Of a stretch of 24,170 nt of DNA, positions 14,801-23,103 are shown piece after piece. Under the pieces are notes generated by a model, which did no database searches, was not told where the DNA came from, and worked only from the letters and a program-made list of their open reading frames with translations. Source of the DNA: a virus; the IMG/VR virus record IMGVR_UViG_3300008259_000233, positions 1 through 24,170 of that record; one strand, written 5' to 3'. A program made the position numbers and the translations under genes. Each line of letters starts with the position of its first letter. Within the stretch, counting starts at the first letter, position 1.

Positions 14801-17800
14801 GTGGCTGTCATAAAGAACGTACTCGTTCTCAGGACGCGTATGCAAAGTACGCATTATGTAACCCGCTGGCTCAGGTACAGGTGGCCCAGACGGAGGGTTG
14901 TACGTAAAGTCGTTTATATCAAACGCGTCAATATCACGTAAAGTTTCTTTTGCTTCGTCATACACTTGTTTTGTGTATGGGTCTTTTCCGTAAGCAAAGC
15001 GTTCAAAAAACTCCCCAAAATCTTTTACATTTTTGCTTGCTTCAGCTTTCACACTGGCAATAGCTTCTTTCCAAGACGGTGGTGTGCCTTGGTTGGCATC
15101 CATCATTTTGTCAAATGCGTGTATGACCTTTGCGGCAGTGGGGTACGCTTTGTACAACTCAATGTACTCTTTGCCTTTATAAACAGGAAATTGATTAACC
15201 GCTTTTAAATGTTCGTCAGCAGTTTCTGCAAATTTTTTAAGCTCTTCAATTTTTTTATCTACTTCTGCGTCAGACAACCCCTGCATCCACTCCACACGCC
15301 AACTTAAAGGTTTAGTTACAGGCCCGTACCCGTAGTTTCTAACTGGTGTTGCAGTTATAGGTCTGGCAGTTACGCGTGCAGGTGCTGCCGCTGCCCTGAC
15401 TTGTGCTGCTGTTATAGGTGTCGCAGTTCGCGCCGGTGTTGTTTGTGCTGCACGAGGCGCACTACTTAAATTAAAAAACTTTTTTCTTTCCTCTTCAATG
15501 TTTTCAATTTCGCCTTGAACAGCTTCTTTAAAAATTTTATTTGGGTTTTGACCGCTGTACGCGTTATTAGCTTCGCGCAAAGGCATATTCAAAAACTGTT
15601 CTGGAATACCCGCTGGCAATTTACCTGTAAATTCAGGTCTTTGTGTTTGAAGCCATGCTTGTATATCAGGGCGGTCAACCCACTGGTCATACAGGCCACC
15701 TGTTTTTGTAACTGCTTCTATACGGTAACTGTCGGCAGTGCCATACTTCTGTGCGCGGTATGTTCCCCAACCATATGCTTGGGCTTTTGAACCCGTGTTC
15801 ATATACGTATGGTCAAACATGTCAAAACTAACGCCTGTGCCGTGCCAAGTTCCTTTGAGTTCAAGGTGTGCTGCGCCGTAGGCAAAATTAACCAAGTCTC
15901 CAGCAGTCAAGTTCTTAGAAGTGATGCCAAACTTCTCAAGCGCTTTTTTGAACCCGTCCACCACCATCTTCAACCAGTTCTTAACTGCGTTGCCGCCTTT
16001 AACTCCAACAGGTTCTACGCCCATCTGCATAGCTTCTTCAACAGCGTATGCCAACAACTCATCGTCAATCTGGTGTGGTGGAGTGTTAGCAGCCTGAACC
16101 CTGCGCACGGCGGCTTTACCAACACGCGCTTCCATTGAGTCTTCAGTTTTGTTTGCCCAGTTCTTGACTGTCTTAACCAGCGCGTTGTACTGGCCTTCGT
16201 TAAAGAAGTTGCGGAATCCCAAATGCACGCCGACTTCGTGAAGCAGTACGCCCAGTCCGTGGCCCTTACCAATGTTGTTGGCAAACAGTACCGCTTTACC
16301 ATCTTGCACAAAGCCTTTGGCATCTGCTGGAATTAAACCGTCGTATTTGGACTTACCTACACCTTTTAATTTTGGTTGCTTGTCAAGAAAATCTTGAACA
16401 CTCTCATACACCGTCAATTTATTGGACACCATTGCTTCTATTTTGCGCCCAGTAACTGGCTCTCCCATACCGGCGGTGAGTTCGGCTTCAAGCTCAGCCT
16501 TGGTCAGCCCTTTAACTGGTGTGCCACGGGAGAATTCAAAATCATCAAACAACCCTATGTTGGGGTCAATCATCTTGCCTTGCTTGCGTTTGCTTGGCTC
16601 TTTCAGCTGGGGTGCTTTGGTACCCAAAATCTTTTTGGCCAGCTCGTTGGCATCGCGTATATCAGCGCGATCCATCTCATCCATTTCTGCTGGAGTAAAC
16701 GCTTTCGCTACGCCTGACCCAGTACGGAATGGCTTAGCCGCCGCCAACGCAGAAGTGCTCGGCACAGTAGCTGCCTTGGGTGTTGGTGCAGGTTTGCCTG
16801 TAAGAAAAACTTCTTTCTGTGCTTCCAACGAAGCCAGCTTCTGCATAGCGCCCAGCTTGAGGGTTGCCTGTACGCGTTTGACGTTGGTGGTTTTGGGGTC
16901 GGCCATGATGTCGGCCAACTGCTCCATGTTTTCTGGCCCCATGAACGATTGCACTTCACCGCGTGCGTCAAAGATTTCATCATCAAACATTTCAATTTGT
17001 TTGTCTTTGACCCGCTGAAGTACTGCGGCTTCGTCAACTTCTTTTGCGGCTTGCACACCTTTGTCACGCAAATCATCAAGGCGCTTTTGTTCCGGCGTGC
17101 TGATGTCCGCAACTTTGCGGCCTTTCTTAAACACTGCACCGGGCAAGTCTTTGATGCTGATGCCGTCCTTCTTGAACGAAGCAGTAACCTTAGGCCACCA
17201 GACTTCCACATCTTTTTGGAATTCGTTCGCACGTTTCTGTGCTTCATCAACCGCAGCTTGCTGTGTTTTTACTTGCGTTTCTAAACGTTGTGCAGAAAAC
17301 GGGTACTTCAACTTACCCAGTTCGCCACGACCACCAAGTTCAACAGCGGTCAAAGATTCCTTGCGCATGTCTGCCAACTGACGCTCAAGCAGTTCTAAAT
17401 ACTCGCGTTCTGATTTGAGGTCTTTGTCCAACATGGCTTCGGTGACAACAACATCGTTCTCAATCTCACCAAAACGGGCTTCTTGCAAGTCGGCCAGTTC
17501 TGTTTCCGCTTTTTCAATGTTCTCAACAAGCCCTTGCACTTTCTGCAAGTTGTTAATCAGGTTTGGCGCTTGGCCAGTACCCTCAGTCATTTCTTTCTTG
17601 GCCGCTTCAATCTGCGACTCAACTGTGGCCAGACGTGTCTTAGCAGCTTTCAAAGCGCGACGTGCGCGTTCAATTTCAGGATCAAGCAACTCGCCCAAAG
17701 TATCTGACAGCCGTTGACGGGCTTTGCCCATCGCCTTGGCCATAGCGTCTTTGTATGCGCCACGTTGCGCAATCAACTTTTCTTCAGAATCAATTGCGGC

Positions 17801-19954
17801 GCGTTCCCCGTCAGTCAACAACAACGAACCACGCAAACTTTGTTTAATAAGTTTTATTTTGTCCAGTAACGGGTCAGTAAGGCTGCGGCTTTCTTCGGCT
17901 TGTTTACGCACAGCTTCGTTGCTGTCTTGCATAAACTCAACCAAACGATTGTTTGCGTTTTCAAGACGCTGCCCCAAAGCTACGGCTTGCTGTGCTTGTT
18001 TAAGGCGTACAAGGTACTCAGGTCTTATTTTTTCGTTGAAATTTGGAATCAGCTTATCTTTTACATACTCCAATTGCGTGGGGGTGTAAACGGAAGACAA
18101 CCCATCAAAAATCTTTTTGGCCAGTCTTGAATTGCTTTCTTCTGTTTGTTTCAGTGACGGGTTATAGTTTTGATTAAAGATGTTTCGCACAATGGCCAAA
18201 TACTGATCCATCAATGCTTTATCTTCTTTTGTAATTCCTGCTTCAGGGTACGTCACAAACATTTTTGCAATGTCTACGTTTGTGTAAAGCCCCAAATTAA
18301 AGTCTCCTGACTTGGTCAAGAAAAACTTCATGTTATTTTTAATAGCGTCAATCTGTTTTTGCAACGCCTGAATTTGCTCAATGCCTTGTTTGTCTTTGGC
18401 AGAACGCGCTTTCTGGTTGGCTTCTGTTTTTGCCTTGAGCTTGCGTGCTTGATCCAACGCCTCCCACACAGGCTTGATCTGTGGGGATTTGGCAAAGTTG
18501 GCGGGAGTGGCACGGATATAACCAATGTTTTTGCGGGTCTCAGGGAACAACTGGCCTTGACCTGCTGCGCCTTCTCCCGCAATCTCACCCTCTTGGGCTG
18601 TACGTTCATACAGCTTTATGGCATTTTGAAGCTCACGCAGTGCGCTACCCTCGGGTGCCAATTTGGCTTCATACCCCACGGACTTGTATGTGCGCCCGCG
18701 TTCTCCAAAGCGTGTCTCAGCTTCTCTGCCGGGGACATTCTCTACAACGCGTTTGCCGGGGACAGCTTCACGTTTTGTGTACACCTGCTTGCCAAGGTCT
18801 TCGCCACGCAGAATGCGGGCGGCTTGGTTCTGGGCTGCGTCAAGCAACTCTTTACTGGCTTTGCCGTCGTCGATGATTTCTTTGACGCGTTCCAGTGAAT
18901 TTTGTATTTCTTCCGGTGGGTTGCGTGTCAACGCTTTGTCGATCATGTTGCCCACGTATTCACGCAGGCGGCGTAGCTCTCCGCCAGCCGTCTTGGCTGT
19001 TTCACCGCGAGCTTCGGCAACTTTCTGAGCTTCGGTGGCAGCAAACTGCTGCTTCAGTATTGGTGTTTCACGTGAAACCTGCGATGGCAGTTGGGATAAG
19101 CTGTCAACAACTTTGGCGATCTGCGCTTTGAAGTGCTTGATTTCTTTATCACTCAGGCGTGCAATTTCATTCAATGGCGTTGTGGCCAGATCACGGGTCT
19201 TCAAAACACGTTTGGTAACAGCGCCACGGACAAGTTTGTTTGCCCGCATCTGAGCGGGCTGCACCACAACTTCTTCAAATTCTGGTTTTTTAGGAACCGC
19301 CTGTGCGCGGCTTAACCACTCACCCACCACATCGTGAATGCGCGACGCAGCCTTGATTGCTTCGTCGTAAGTCAGTGCGGGTTTGCCAGCCACACGGCGG
19401 TGGATAGCAGCTTCTTCCAACACAGCGGAGATGTACTTGCCACGGGCTTCCTCAGCTTGCTTGGCCAACACTACAGGAGACGCAGCGGCCACGCCTTTGC
19501 CGGATTCCATGCCTTCTCTGCCCAAAGCATCACCGCGACGCAAACGGTCAATCTTGTCTTCAATTGTGTTTAAAGCCGTGTTCTGTTCATTGCGCACCCG
19601 TAGCACTTCTTTGGCGTAGACGCTGGCTTGTGGGCTTACCTTGGCGCTTGGGAACCTTCCTTTTGTCAGTTCTCCAGCAGGCGTGGGTTCTGTAAAAGCG
19701 TTGAGCTGTTCTAACGCTTGGTTGCCTCTTTCAAACGCCGCTGTTGCAGCGTCTTGGTTATTTGAGCGCAGTGCGACATCTCTATCCGTATTAGCCTGAT
19801 CTATTTCATCAAACAGACTGTTTATTTTTTCCCGTGAGCGTTCTGCCAGTTTGATGTTGGCAAACGGCATCAACTGTGGATTGACCGCTATGACTGGGGG
19901 TTTACCCTCACTGATCTTCTCTAGTTTTGGATCGACCATGTACTTGAAGAACAT
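11813..19954 (-). CDS. Giant polyvalent virion protein (2713 aa) with peptidase and ADP-ribosyltransferase-like domains
   Basis: A single 2713-residue frame. Residues 1-1150 are mostly long helices and coiled coils (for example IEKAETELADLQEARFG). A metallopeptidase-like domain carries LLH1239-E-V-G-V-H1244 with acidic DDELLAYAVEEA downstream. An ART-like domain begins W1370-H-G-T, then AQAYGWGTY; its C-terminal half appears only near G1795-I-K-F-F-D, so about 300 residues are inserted, including an Ala/Thr/Pro repeat. The last 550 residues contain a region near YTAKQLFRDSL resembling the phage LPD38 module and an amphipathic end. Such polyvalent proteins are packaged and ejected with phage DNA, where peptidase and ART activities act on host targets. 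The start overlaps the 498-residue frame by 34 bases; a frame change may join them. Domain names rest on motif recognition only. Confidence 0.95.
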   Translation of the reverse strand: MFFKYMVDPKLEKISEGKPPVIAVNPQLMPFANIKLAERSREKINSLFDEIDQANTDRDVALRSNNQDAATAAFERGNQALEQLNAFTEPTPAGELTKGRFPSAKVSPQASVYAKEVLRVRNEQNTALNTIEDKIDRLRRGDALGREGMESGKGVAAASPVVLAKQAEEARGKYISAVLEEAAIHRRVAGKPALTYDEAIKAASRIHDVVGEWLSRAQAVPKKPEFEEVVVQPAQMRANKLVRGAVTKRVLKTRDLATTPLNEIARLSDKEIKHFKAQIAKVVDSLSQLPSQVSRETPILKQQFAATEAQKVAEARGETAKTAGGELRRLREYVGNMIDKALTRNPPEEIQNSLERVKEIIDDGKASKELLDAAQNQAARILRGEDLGKQVYTKREAVPGKRVVENVPGREAETRFGERGRTYKSVGYEAKLAPEGSALRELQNAIKLYERTAQEGEIAGEGAAGQGQLFPETRKNIGYIRATPANFAKSPQIKPVWEALDQARKLKAKTEANQKARSAKDKQGIEQIQALQKQIDAIKNNMKFFLTKSGDFNLGLYTNVDIAKMFVTYPEAGITKEDKALMDQYLAIVRNIFNQNYNPSLKQTEESNSRLAKKIFDGLSSVYTPTQLEYVKDKLIPNFNEKIRPEYLVRLKQAQQAVALGQRLENANNRLVEFMQDSNEAVRKQAEESRSLTDPLLDKIKLIKQSLRGSLLLTDGERAAIDSEEKLIAQRGAYKDAMAKAMGKARQRLSDTLGELLDPEIERARRALKAAKTRLATVESQIEAAKKEMTEGTGQAPNLINNLQKVQGLVENIEKAETELADLQEARFGEIENDVVVTEAMLDKDLKSEREYLELLERQLADMRKESLTAVELGGRGELGKLKYPFSAQRLETQVKTQQAAVDEAQKRANEFQKDVEVWWPKVTASFKKDGISIKDLPGAVFKKGRKVADISTPEQKRLDDLRDKGVQAAKEVDEAAVLQRVKDKQIEMFDDEIFDARGEVQSFMGPENMEQLADIMADPKTTNVKRVQATLKLGAMQKLASLEAQKEVFLTGKPAPTPKAATVPSTSALAAAKPFRTGSGVAKAFTPAEMDEMDRADIRDANELAKKILGTKAPQLKEPSKRKQGKMIDPNIGLFDDFEFSRGTPVKGLTKAELEAELTAGMGEPVTGRKIEAMVSNKLTVYESVQDFLDKQPKLKGVGKSKYDGLIPADAKGFVQDGKAVLFANNIGKGHGLGVLLHEVGVHLGFRNFFNEGQYNALVKTVKNWANKTEDSMEARVGKAAVRRVQAANTPPHQIDDELLAYAVEEAMQMGVEPVGVKGGNAVKNWLKMVVDGFKKALEKFGITSKNLTAGDLVNFAYGAAHLELKGTWHGTGVSFDMFDHTYMNTGSKAQAYGWGTYRAQKYGTADSYRIEAVTKTGGLYDQWVDRPDIQAWLQTQRPEFTGKLPAGIPEQFLNMPLREANNAYSGQNPNKIFKEAVQGEIENIEEERKKFFNLSSAPRAAQTTPARTATPITAAQVRAAAAPARVTARPITATPVRNYGYGPVTKPLSWRVEWMQGLSDAEVDKKIEELKKFAETADEHLKAVNQFPVYKGKEYIELYKAYPTAAKVIHAFDKMMDANQGTPPSWKEAIASVKAEASKNVKDFGEFFERFAYGKDPYTKQVYDEAKETLRDIDAFDINDFTYNPPSGPPVPEPAGYIMRTLHTRPENEYVLYDSHADKQPEVVKDAFKRIYDGLDKKQQAVFNRAIGHVRPDQQNGRDLYNALSAVLEQGGMPSELCDMFTSEMLHAEGVAGIKFFDGVSRYSAAQGTPGTYNYVDFGDKDEGAQIIATDINPINQTQPMQKSEILFSRSEKFTNPELAKQGEFIKKIVATDKTLWQKIKANLTGLAFETQLVDRFAGFERLAKYMDEVKGTQMLYYLRMYDQRMNFVSQAVSNGAPAIVEKTRADGKIERLLESKESANIHNVVQILKDAQPMVGNAEAVNRVFTLYMAAIRADNKGLASLNFGEDVTQALLDKTMAAVKNTPGLEKVLKQAKDEYNEYNRNLIEFVVSTGALSKEVGKRLVRENDYIPFYRERNGVAELLIGGESPIRIGSIAEQPYLHELVGGDRPILDFMTSSVQNTNLLMDMGMRNLATKNAVFELVDLKAAKFVKMSAGPDVVKFRDDGEDRYAVIATEKVKIGNKEFDTGVPADILVKGMEGIPTQMPAMLRVMAFPAQVLRKAITLSPLYTAKQLFRDSLAAPIVSGADFMPVIGALKEINSATKKTLERRGVTGGQQFVGGAEDLTKILRDVSEGKPGWMTALGRLEAMSMEADATTRRAQYNSYIEQGLSEMEATLLALESMNFNKRGASPSIHVANSLIPFFNAQIQGLNVLYKASMGKMPFNDQLRIREKMMQRGAMMAVASLAYAAIMEDDEAYKNATPDQKYGNWFIRVPGLDEPIKLPVPFEIGYIFKALPEALYNSMVSEHGGEEAVKAFKQILLQTIPGGSSYGIPQIMKPAIEAGLGKSFYTGRDILSAREKELLPEEQFRANTSELAKGIGKTLGISPIVFEQLVSGYTGSMGLAFMHALSVAAPTDESPEKAVKRLSEYPILGGAFQPNDAGGIINSVYERMNENIKVKQSFDKMVEEGRMSEAKALLQRRGNEYLQAEMAYSFKSDMNKLTQAERAIAASNMSPEAKREQLDKIRKIKIAVAQTVREVSDKTIRLATPF
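15345..15443 (-). repeat. Imperfect tandem repeat encoding an Ala/Thr/Pro linker
   Basis: Two imperfect copies about 57 bases apart share GTTATAGGT (15354-15362 and 15411-15419) and flanking sequence. In the giant protein they encode related units containing TATPITAAQVR and TARPITATPVR. The repeat sits in the insertion that splits the ADP-ribosyltransferase-like domain and probably forms a flexible linker. Confidence 0.55.
19064..19079. promoter_or_regulatory. parS-like ParB-binding palindrome
   Basis: TGTTTCACGTGAAACC matches 15 of 16 positions of the chromosomal parS consensus (TGTTNCACGTGAAACA) to which ParB proteins bind. The inner 14 bases, GTTTCACGTGAAAC at 19065-19078, are a perfect palindrome. 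It lies within the giant structural gene and encodes V-S-R-E-T there. No parA or parB gene is in the window. Function is unproven. Confidence 0.5.
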
Positions 19955-21417
19955 GTCATCACCAACGTCGCGTCCAACACGGCAGAGTTACGCACACCAG
20001 CAGGTAAACCGGGTAACTGCAATCTACTTCTTTCAACCTGCTCAGCCAAGTTGGGGTTGCGCATCAGGTATGCGACATAGTCGGCAACGGCTTCGTTGGG
20101 GCCTTTTTCACCGGCCATCTGTTGTTCATTGGCCAACTGAATGCTCTCGGCGGCATACTTTGCTGCAATATCCTCTGCCTTCGGTGCCGCAGGCGGCGCG
20201 GCAATCTGCTGTTCATACAGCTCAGGCTCAGCAGGTGCTTGCCCAATCTCCTCAGGCTCCATGCCCAACGCATACTCATACGGAGTCAGCTTGGCAACTC
20301 GTGCTTCTTCCTCAGCACGTTTCAGAATAGGCTTGACACGCACATACTCCTCAGCCAATGGCTTGAGTTCTTTGTTTATGGCCTCGATCTGGCGGTTGAT
20401 TTCACGGTTGTGTGCGTAATCCGTTTCTGGGGATTCGCCTTTCCTTATTGGAATTAATTGCTGTTTGAGCGCCGTGCGCTGCGCTTCCAATTCCTGCGTC
20501 TTCTGGAATACTTCTTGGGCGTACTCAGGGCTGTTCAGTCGTATCTTTTCCTGTTCTGCCTGCGCAGCCGCTTCTTCACGGGCTTGTTTTACCTCGTCTG
20601 TAAGCGGGGTTGTAGGCGCACGACGGCCAATAGCCAAGTCCAACAACCCTTGTGCTAACGCACCAACAGCGCCACCGTAGGCGGCAGACTCACCAACCTG
20701 CTCAATGATTTGTTGCTCAGGTTTGTATATACCTTTGCTGATGATGTTCTGTGCGGCTTGTGCTGCGGCTTCTTGTGCGGCTTCCTCACCGCCAGCCATC
20801 AACGCACGTTTTACATACGACGTGGCACCCTCAAGCACAGGCTCCCCAAGACGTTTCAGAATACGCGTGGGGGCAAACATCTCTGATGCGCCTACCACAG
20901 CACCAAGGGCAGTGGAGGCAGTTTGTTGTCCTTCTGTAGCCCCTTCAGCGGCAGACTTCTCTACCTGTGTGCCAGCACCAGCGCCAATACCAAGGCCGTA
21001 TCCGGCTACACGCCCTGCCAAACCAAACGGGCCGGTGGCAAGGAACGGCGCAATAGAACCTGCGGCTTCACCAAACTTGCGCCCCACCGTGTCTTCATAC
21101 CCCGGCGCAGCGGCAAACGGAGCCTTGGCTGTAGCGGCAACTTCTTTGATGTATTGCTGTGTGGCTTTTTCTTGTTCTTCTGGCAGCAGTGCTGATATAC
21201 CAGTACCGGCTTGCTCAACAAGCCCAATAGCGCCGGGGACAAGACCTTTAAAGAATTCCTTGGTCTGCCCACCAAACGTAGTTTCTTGTGGTTTTTTAGG
21301 CTGTTGCGGAGTTAACTGCCGTCTTACAGCAGCAATAATGTCTTGTTCAGAAGCGCCAGCAGGCCCCTCCACATCGTAAATCCGTCCGTCCGGGCCTTGT
21401 ACGCTGTAAATTGGCAT
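19921..21417 (-). CDS. Probable N-terminal part of the polyvalent virion protein (498 aa frame)
   Basis: A 498-residue frame starting at ATG 21417, 18 bases after the previous stop, with a modest AGGA site. It opens with a small beta unit (MPIYSVQGPDGRIYDVEG) plus ASEQDIIAAVRRQL. Residues about 110-185 are Gly/Ala-rich and hydrophobic (FGLAGRVAGYGLGIGAGAG), as in proteins that line or cross membranes during DNA ejection. Residues 270-400 are charged helix or coiled coil (EEAAAQAEQEKIRL). The last 15 or so residues, rich in Ser/Cys/Trp (CSSSTWSIQN), look unlike coding sequence. The overlapping -1 frame reads VGDDMFFKYMVDPKLEKI into the giant gene. The two frames therefore probably form one protein. 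Whether the split is a mutation, sequence error or programmed shift is open. Confidence 0.88.
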   Translation of the reverse strand: MPIYSVQGPDGRIYDVEGPAGASEQDIIAAVRRQLTPQQPKKPQETTFGGQTKEFFKGLVPGAIGLVEQAGTGISALLPEEQEKATQQYIKEVAATAKAPFAAAPGYEDTVGRKFGEAAGSIAPFLATGPFGLAGRVAGYGLGIGAGAGTQVEKSAAEGATEGQQTASTALGAVVGASEMFAPTRILKRLGEPVLEGATSYVKRALMAGGEEAAQEAAAQAAQNIISKGIYKPEQQIIEQVGESAAYGGAVGALAQGLLDLAIGRRAPTTPLTDEVKQAREEAAAQAEQEKIRLNSPEYAQEVFQKTQELEAQRTALKQQLIPIRKGESPETDYAHNREINRQIEAINKELKPLAEEYVRVKPILKRAEEEARVAKLTPYEYALGMEPEEIGQAPAEPELYEQQIAAPPAAPKAEDIAAKYAAESIQLANEQQMAGEKGPNEAVADYVAYLMRNPNLAEQVERSRLQLPGLPAGVRNSAVLDATLVMTCSSSTWSIQN

Positions 21418-21435
21418 TGCTGCACATCCTAATTT

Positions 21436-23094
21436 TTACGGGGCTGGTCGTGACCCCAAGACTTTGAACTCACCTCCAGCAGTGCCAGAGGAGCCTGTCA
21501 TCATTCTAACGTAGTCATCCACATTTGGGTACTGTGTTTGCAGATACGGCGATTTGGCCCACGCTTCTTTGATTGCTGTATCGGCACGCACGCCTGTTGC
21601 GGCTGTTTGTGCCTCCATGTGTTTCTTAAACAATGTTGGATCGCGATAGATGCGTTCCATTTGACCGGGTGCGTTTGCTTGCATTCTTGTACGTTCGAGT
21701 GCGGCAGCGTTGTTTGCTGCGTCTCGTTGCGTTTGTGCGCTTTGCTCGAACACTGATTTGTTTGCTTGCATCCGCGTTTCATTTTCTGAACGAGCGTTTG
21801 CAGAAGCCTGCGTGTTGCCTGCATTCCAAATATTGGCTGCGGCATCTTTGTTGGTTTTGAACAGCGTGGCGGTGACATCAACACCTTTTTCATTGACCCG
21901 CGCCAGTCGATCAGCCGCTTTTTCTTGTAATCCCACAGACGTTTTAAAGTCGTCCCGTGCGGCAGCGTTACGAGCGGCTTCAATCTCAGCGTAGGCTTTG
22001 TCACGCTCCATGCTCAGTTTGCGGAAATCTTTGATAGAAGCTGCGTAGTCTTCCAGACCTGCCATTGCGCCTTTTCCAATGTTTTCAAACGCGTTTTGTG
22101 ACGTCCCCGCCAGCATGCCCAGACCCGCTTTAAAGATTGCCATTGCTTTAGCATCTGCCTTGCTCACAGCATCTTCAGCTTCACGTTGTTTCAAACGTTC
22201 TTCTGCTTGTTCTCCGGGTTTTGCTAAGCCTGCAAGGCCTTTTTCGTAGGCTTTGGAAACAGCTTCATTTGTTTTAATTGCGTCTGAGCGAAGCTGGCTA
22301 ATACCCGTAGTGAGTTCTGATCCAGTGCCAAACTTGTTGCTTGCAGCCACAGCTTCTTCAGCAGTCATTGGTTTTGTGTTCAATGCTTTTATACCAGTCA
22401 TCAAATCAACCGGAGCCGCAGCAGGAACAGGCACAGCGGGAGCAGCAGGTTTAGCCGCAAGTGGTGGTGGGGGTGGTGCTGGTGCTGGTGCTGGTGCTGG
22501 TGCTGGCGCTGGTGCAGCGGAAACAGCAGGTTTGACCGAAGCCGCAGGAGGCGCAACGTATTGCGGATTAATAATATATCTCTTAGAGGCGGGATCAAGA
22601 ATGTATTGTTGTTTGCTTGCCTTGAGCATACCGTCAGGCGCGTGCGTTGCACCATACTTGCGATCCCACTCTAACGTAATAGGGTCGCCGGGTATGCGTT
22701 GAACTGGACGAGGTGGGACACCACCATTAAACATGCGAGGAACTTCACCACCATCTTCAAACGCAACGATACCGCCTTCAGCCATGTTTTGCATGTTCTG
22801 GGCGGGGAGCTGGCCAATGCCCGTATCTTCGGGGAGCATCTGTTGCTGCGGTGCAGCAACCATCTGTTGTGGGGGAGGAGCCACCATCTGTAAAATCTGC
22901 TGGTCAACCACCTTAGGCTGCGGCTGCATCCCCGCTTGGCCTGCTTTACCGACCATCATTTGTTTCTTCTGGTTTGCAATAGACAGTGCCAGTGAAACAA
23001 CATAAGGGTCGTTTTTGTGCATCGCAGCATACTTCTGCAAGTCCGGCAACTCCATGCGGGACAACGTGTTGGTGAGGTTCTGAACGTTAAGCAT
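21436..23094 (-). CDS. Structural protein with Ala-Pro tract (552 aa)
   Basis: A 552-residue protein starting at ATG 23094 with AAGGAA directly upstream, next to the stop of the previous gene. Residues 1-50 are helical (SRMELPDLQKYAAMHKNDPY). A Gln/Pro/Met-rich segment with QQMVAAPQQQM follows, then NMAEGGIVAFEDGGEVPRMF, a Gly-rich motif I associate with virion proteins of aquatic phages. An Ala-Pro tract near residues 193-207 is encoded by the hexanucleotide repeat at 22475-22516. The C-terminal half (about 260-520) is long helices rich in Ala, Lys and Glu (KQREAEDAVSKADAKAMAIF; RNAAARDDFKTSVG). No enzymatic motif is present. It is probably an internal or tail-associated virion protein made with its neighbours. 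The exact role is unknown. Confidence 0.9.
   Translation of the reverse strand: MLNVQNLTNTLSRMELPDLQKYAAMHKNDPYVVSLALSIANQKKQMMVGKAGQAGMQPQPKVVDQQILQMVAPPPQQMVAAPQQQMLPEDTGIGQLPAQNMQNMAEGGIVAFEDGGEVPRMFNGGVPPRPVQRIPGDPITLEWDRKYGATHAPDGMLKASKQQYILDPASKRYIINPQYVAPPAASVKPAVSAAPAPAPAPAPAPAPPPPPLAAKPAAPAVPVPAAAPVDLMTGIKALNTKPMTAEEAVAASNKFGTGSELTTGISQLRSDAIKTNEAVSKAYEKGLAGLAKPGEQAEERLKQREAEDAVSKADAKAMAIFKAGLGMLAGTSQNAFENIGKGAMAGLEDYAASIKDFRKLSMERDKAYAEIEAARNAAARDDFKTSVGLQEKAADRLARVNEKGVDVTATLFKTNKDAAANIWNAGNTQASANARSENETRMQANKSVFEQSAQTQRDAANNAAALERTRMQANAPGQMERIYRDPTLFKKHMEAQTAATGVRADTAIKEAWAKSPYLQTQYPNVDDYVRMMTGSSGTAGGEFKVLGSRPAP
22475..22516 (-). repeat. Hexanucleotide repeat (GGTGCT)n encoding Ala-Pro
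   Basis: Read on the + strand, five perfect GGTGCT units run from 22475 to 22504, followed by the variant units GGCGCT and GGTGCA. In the - strand gene this encodes alternating Ala-Pro. The unit is a multiple of three, so copy-number changes would lengthen or shorten the linker without shifting frame. Confidence 0.9.
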
Positions 23095-23103
23095 GAGTGT
23101 TCC

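Noticed and set aside
20705-21379. 224-codon open frame on the + strand
   Set aside because: Antisense to the 498-residue gene. Its Ala/Ser/Pro/Cys-rich translation is typical of a mirrored Ala/Gly-rich coding sequence.
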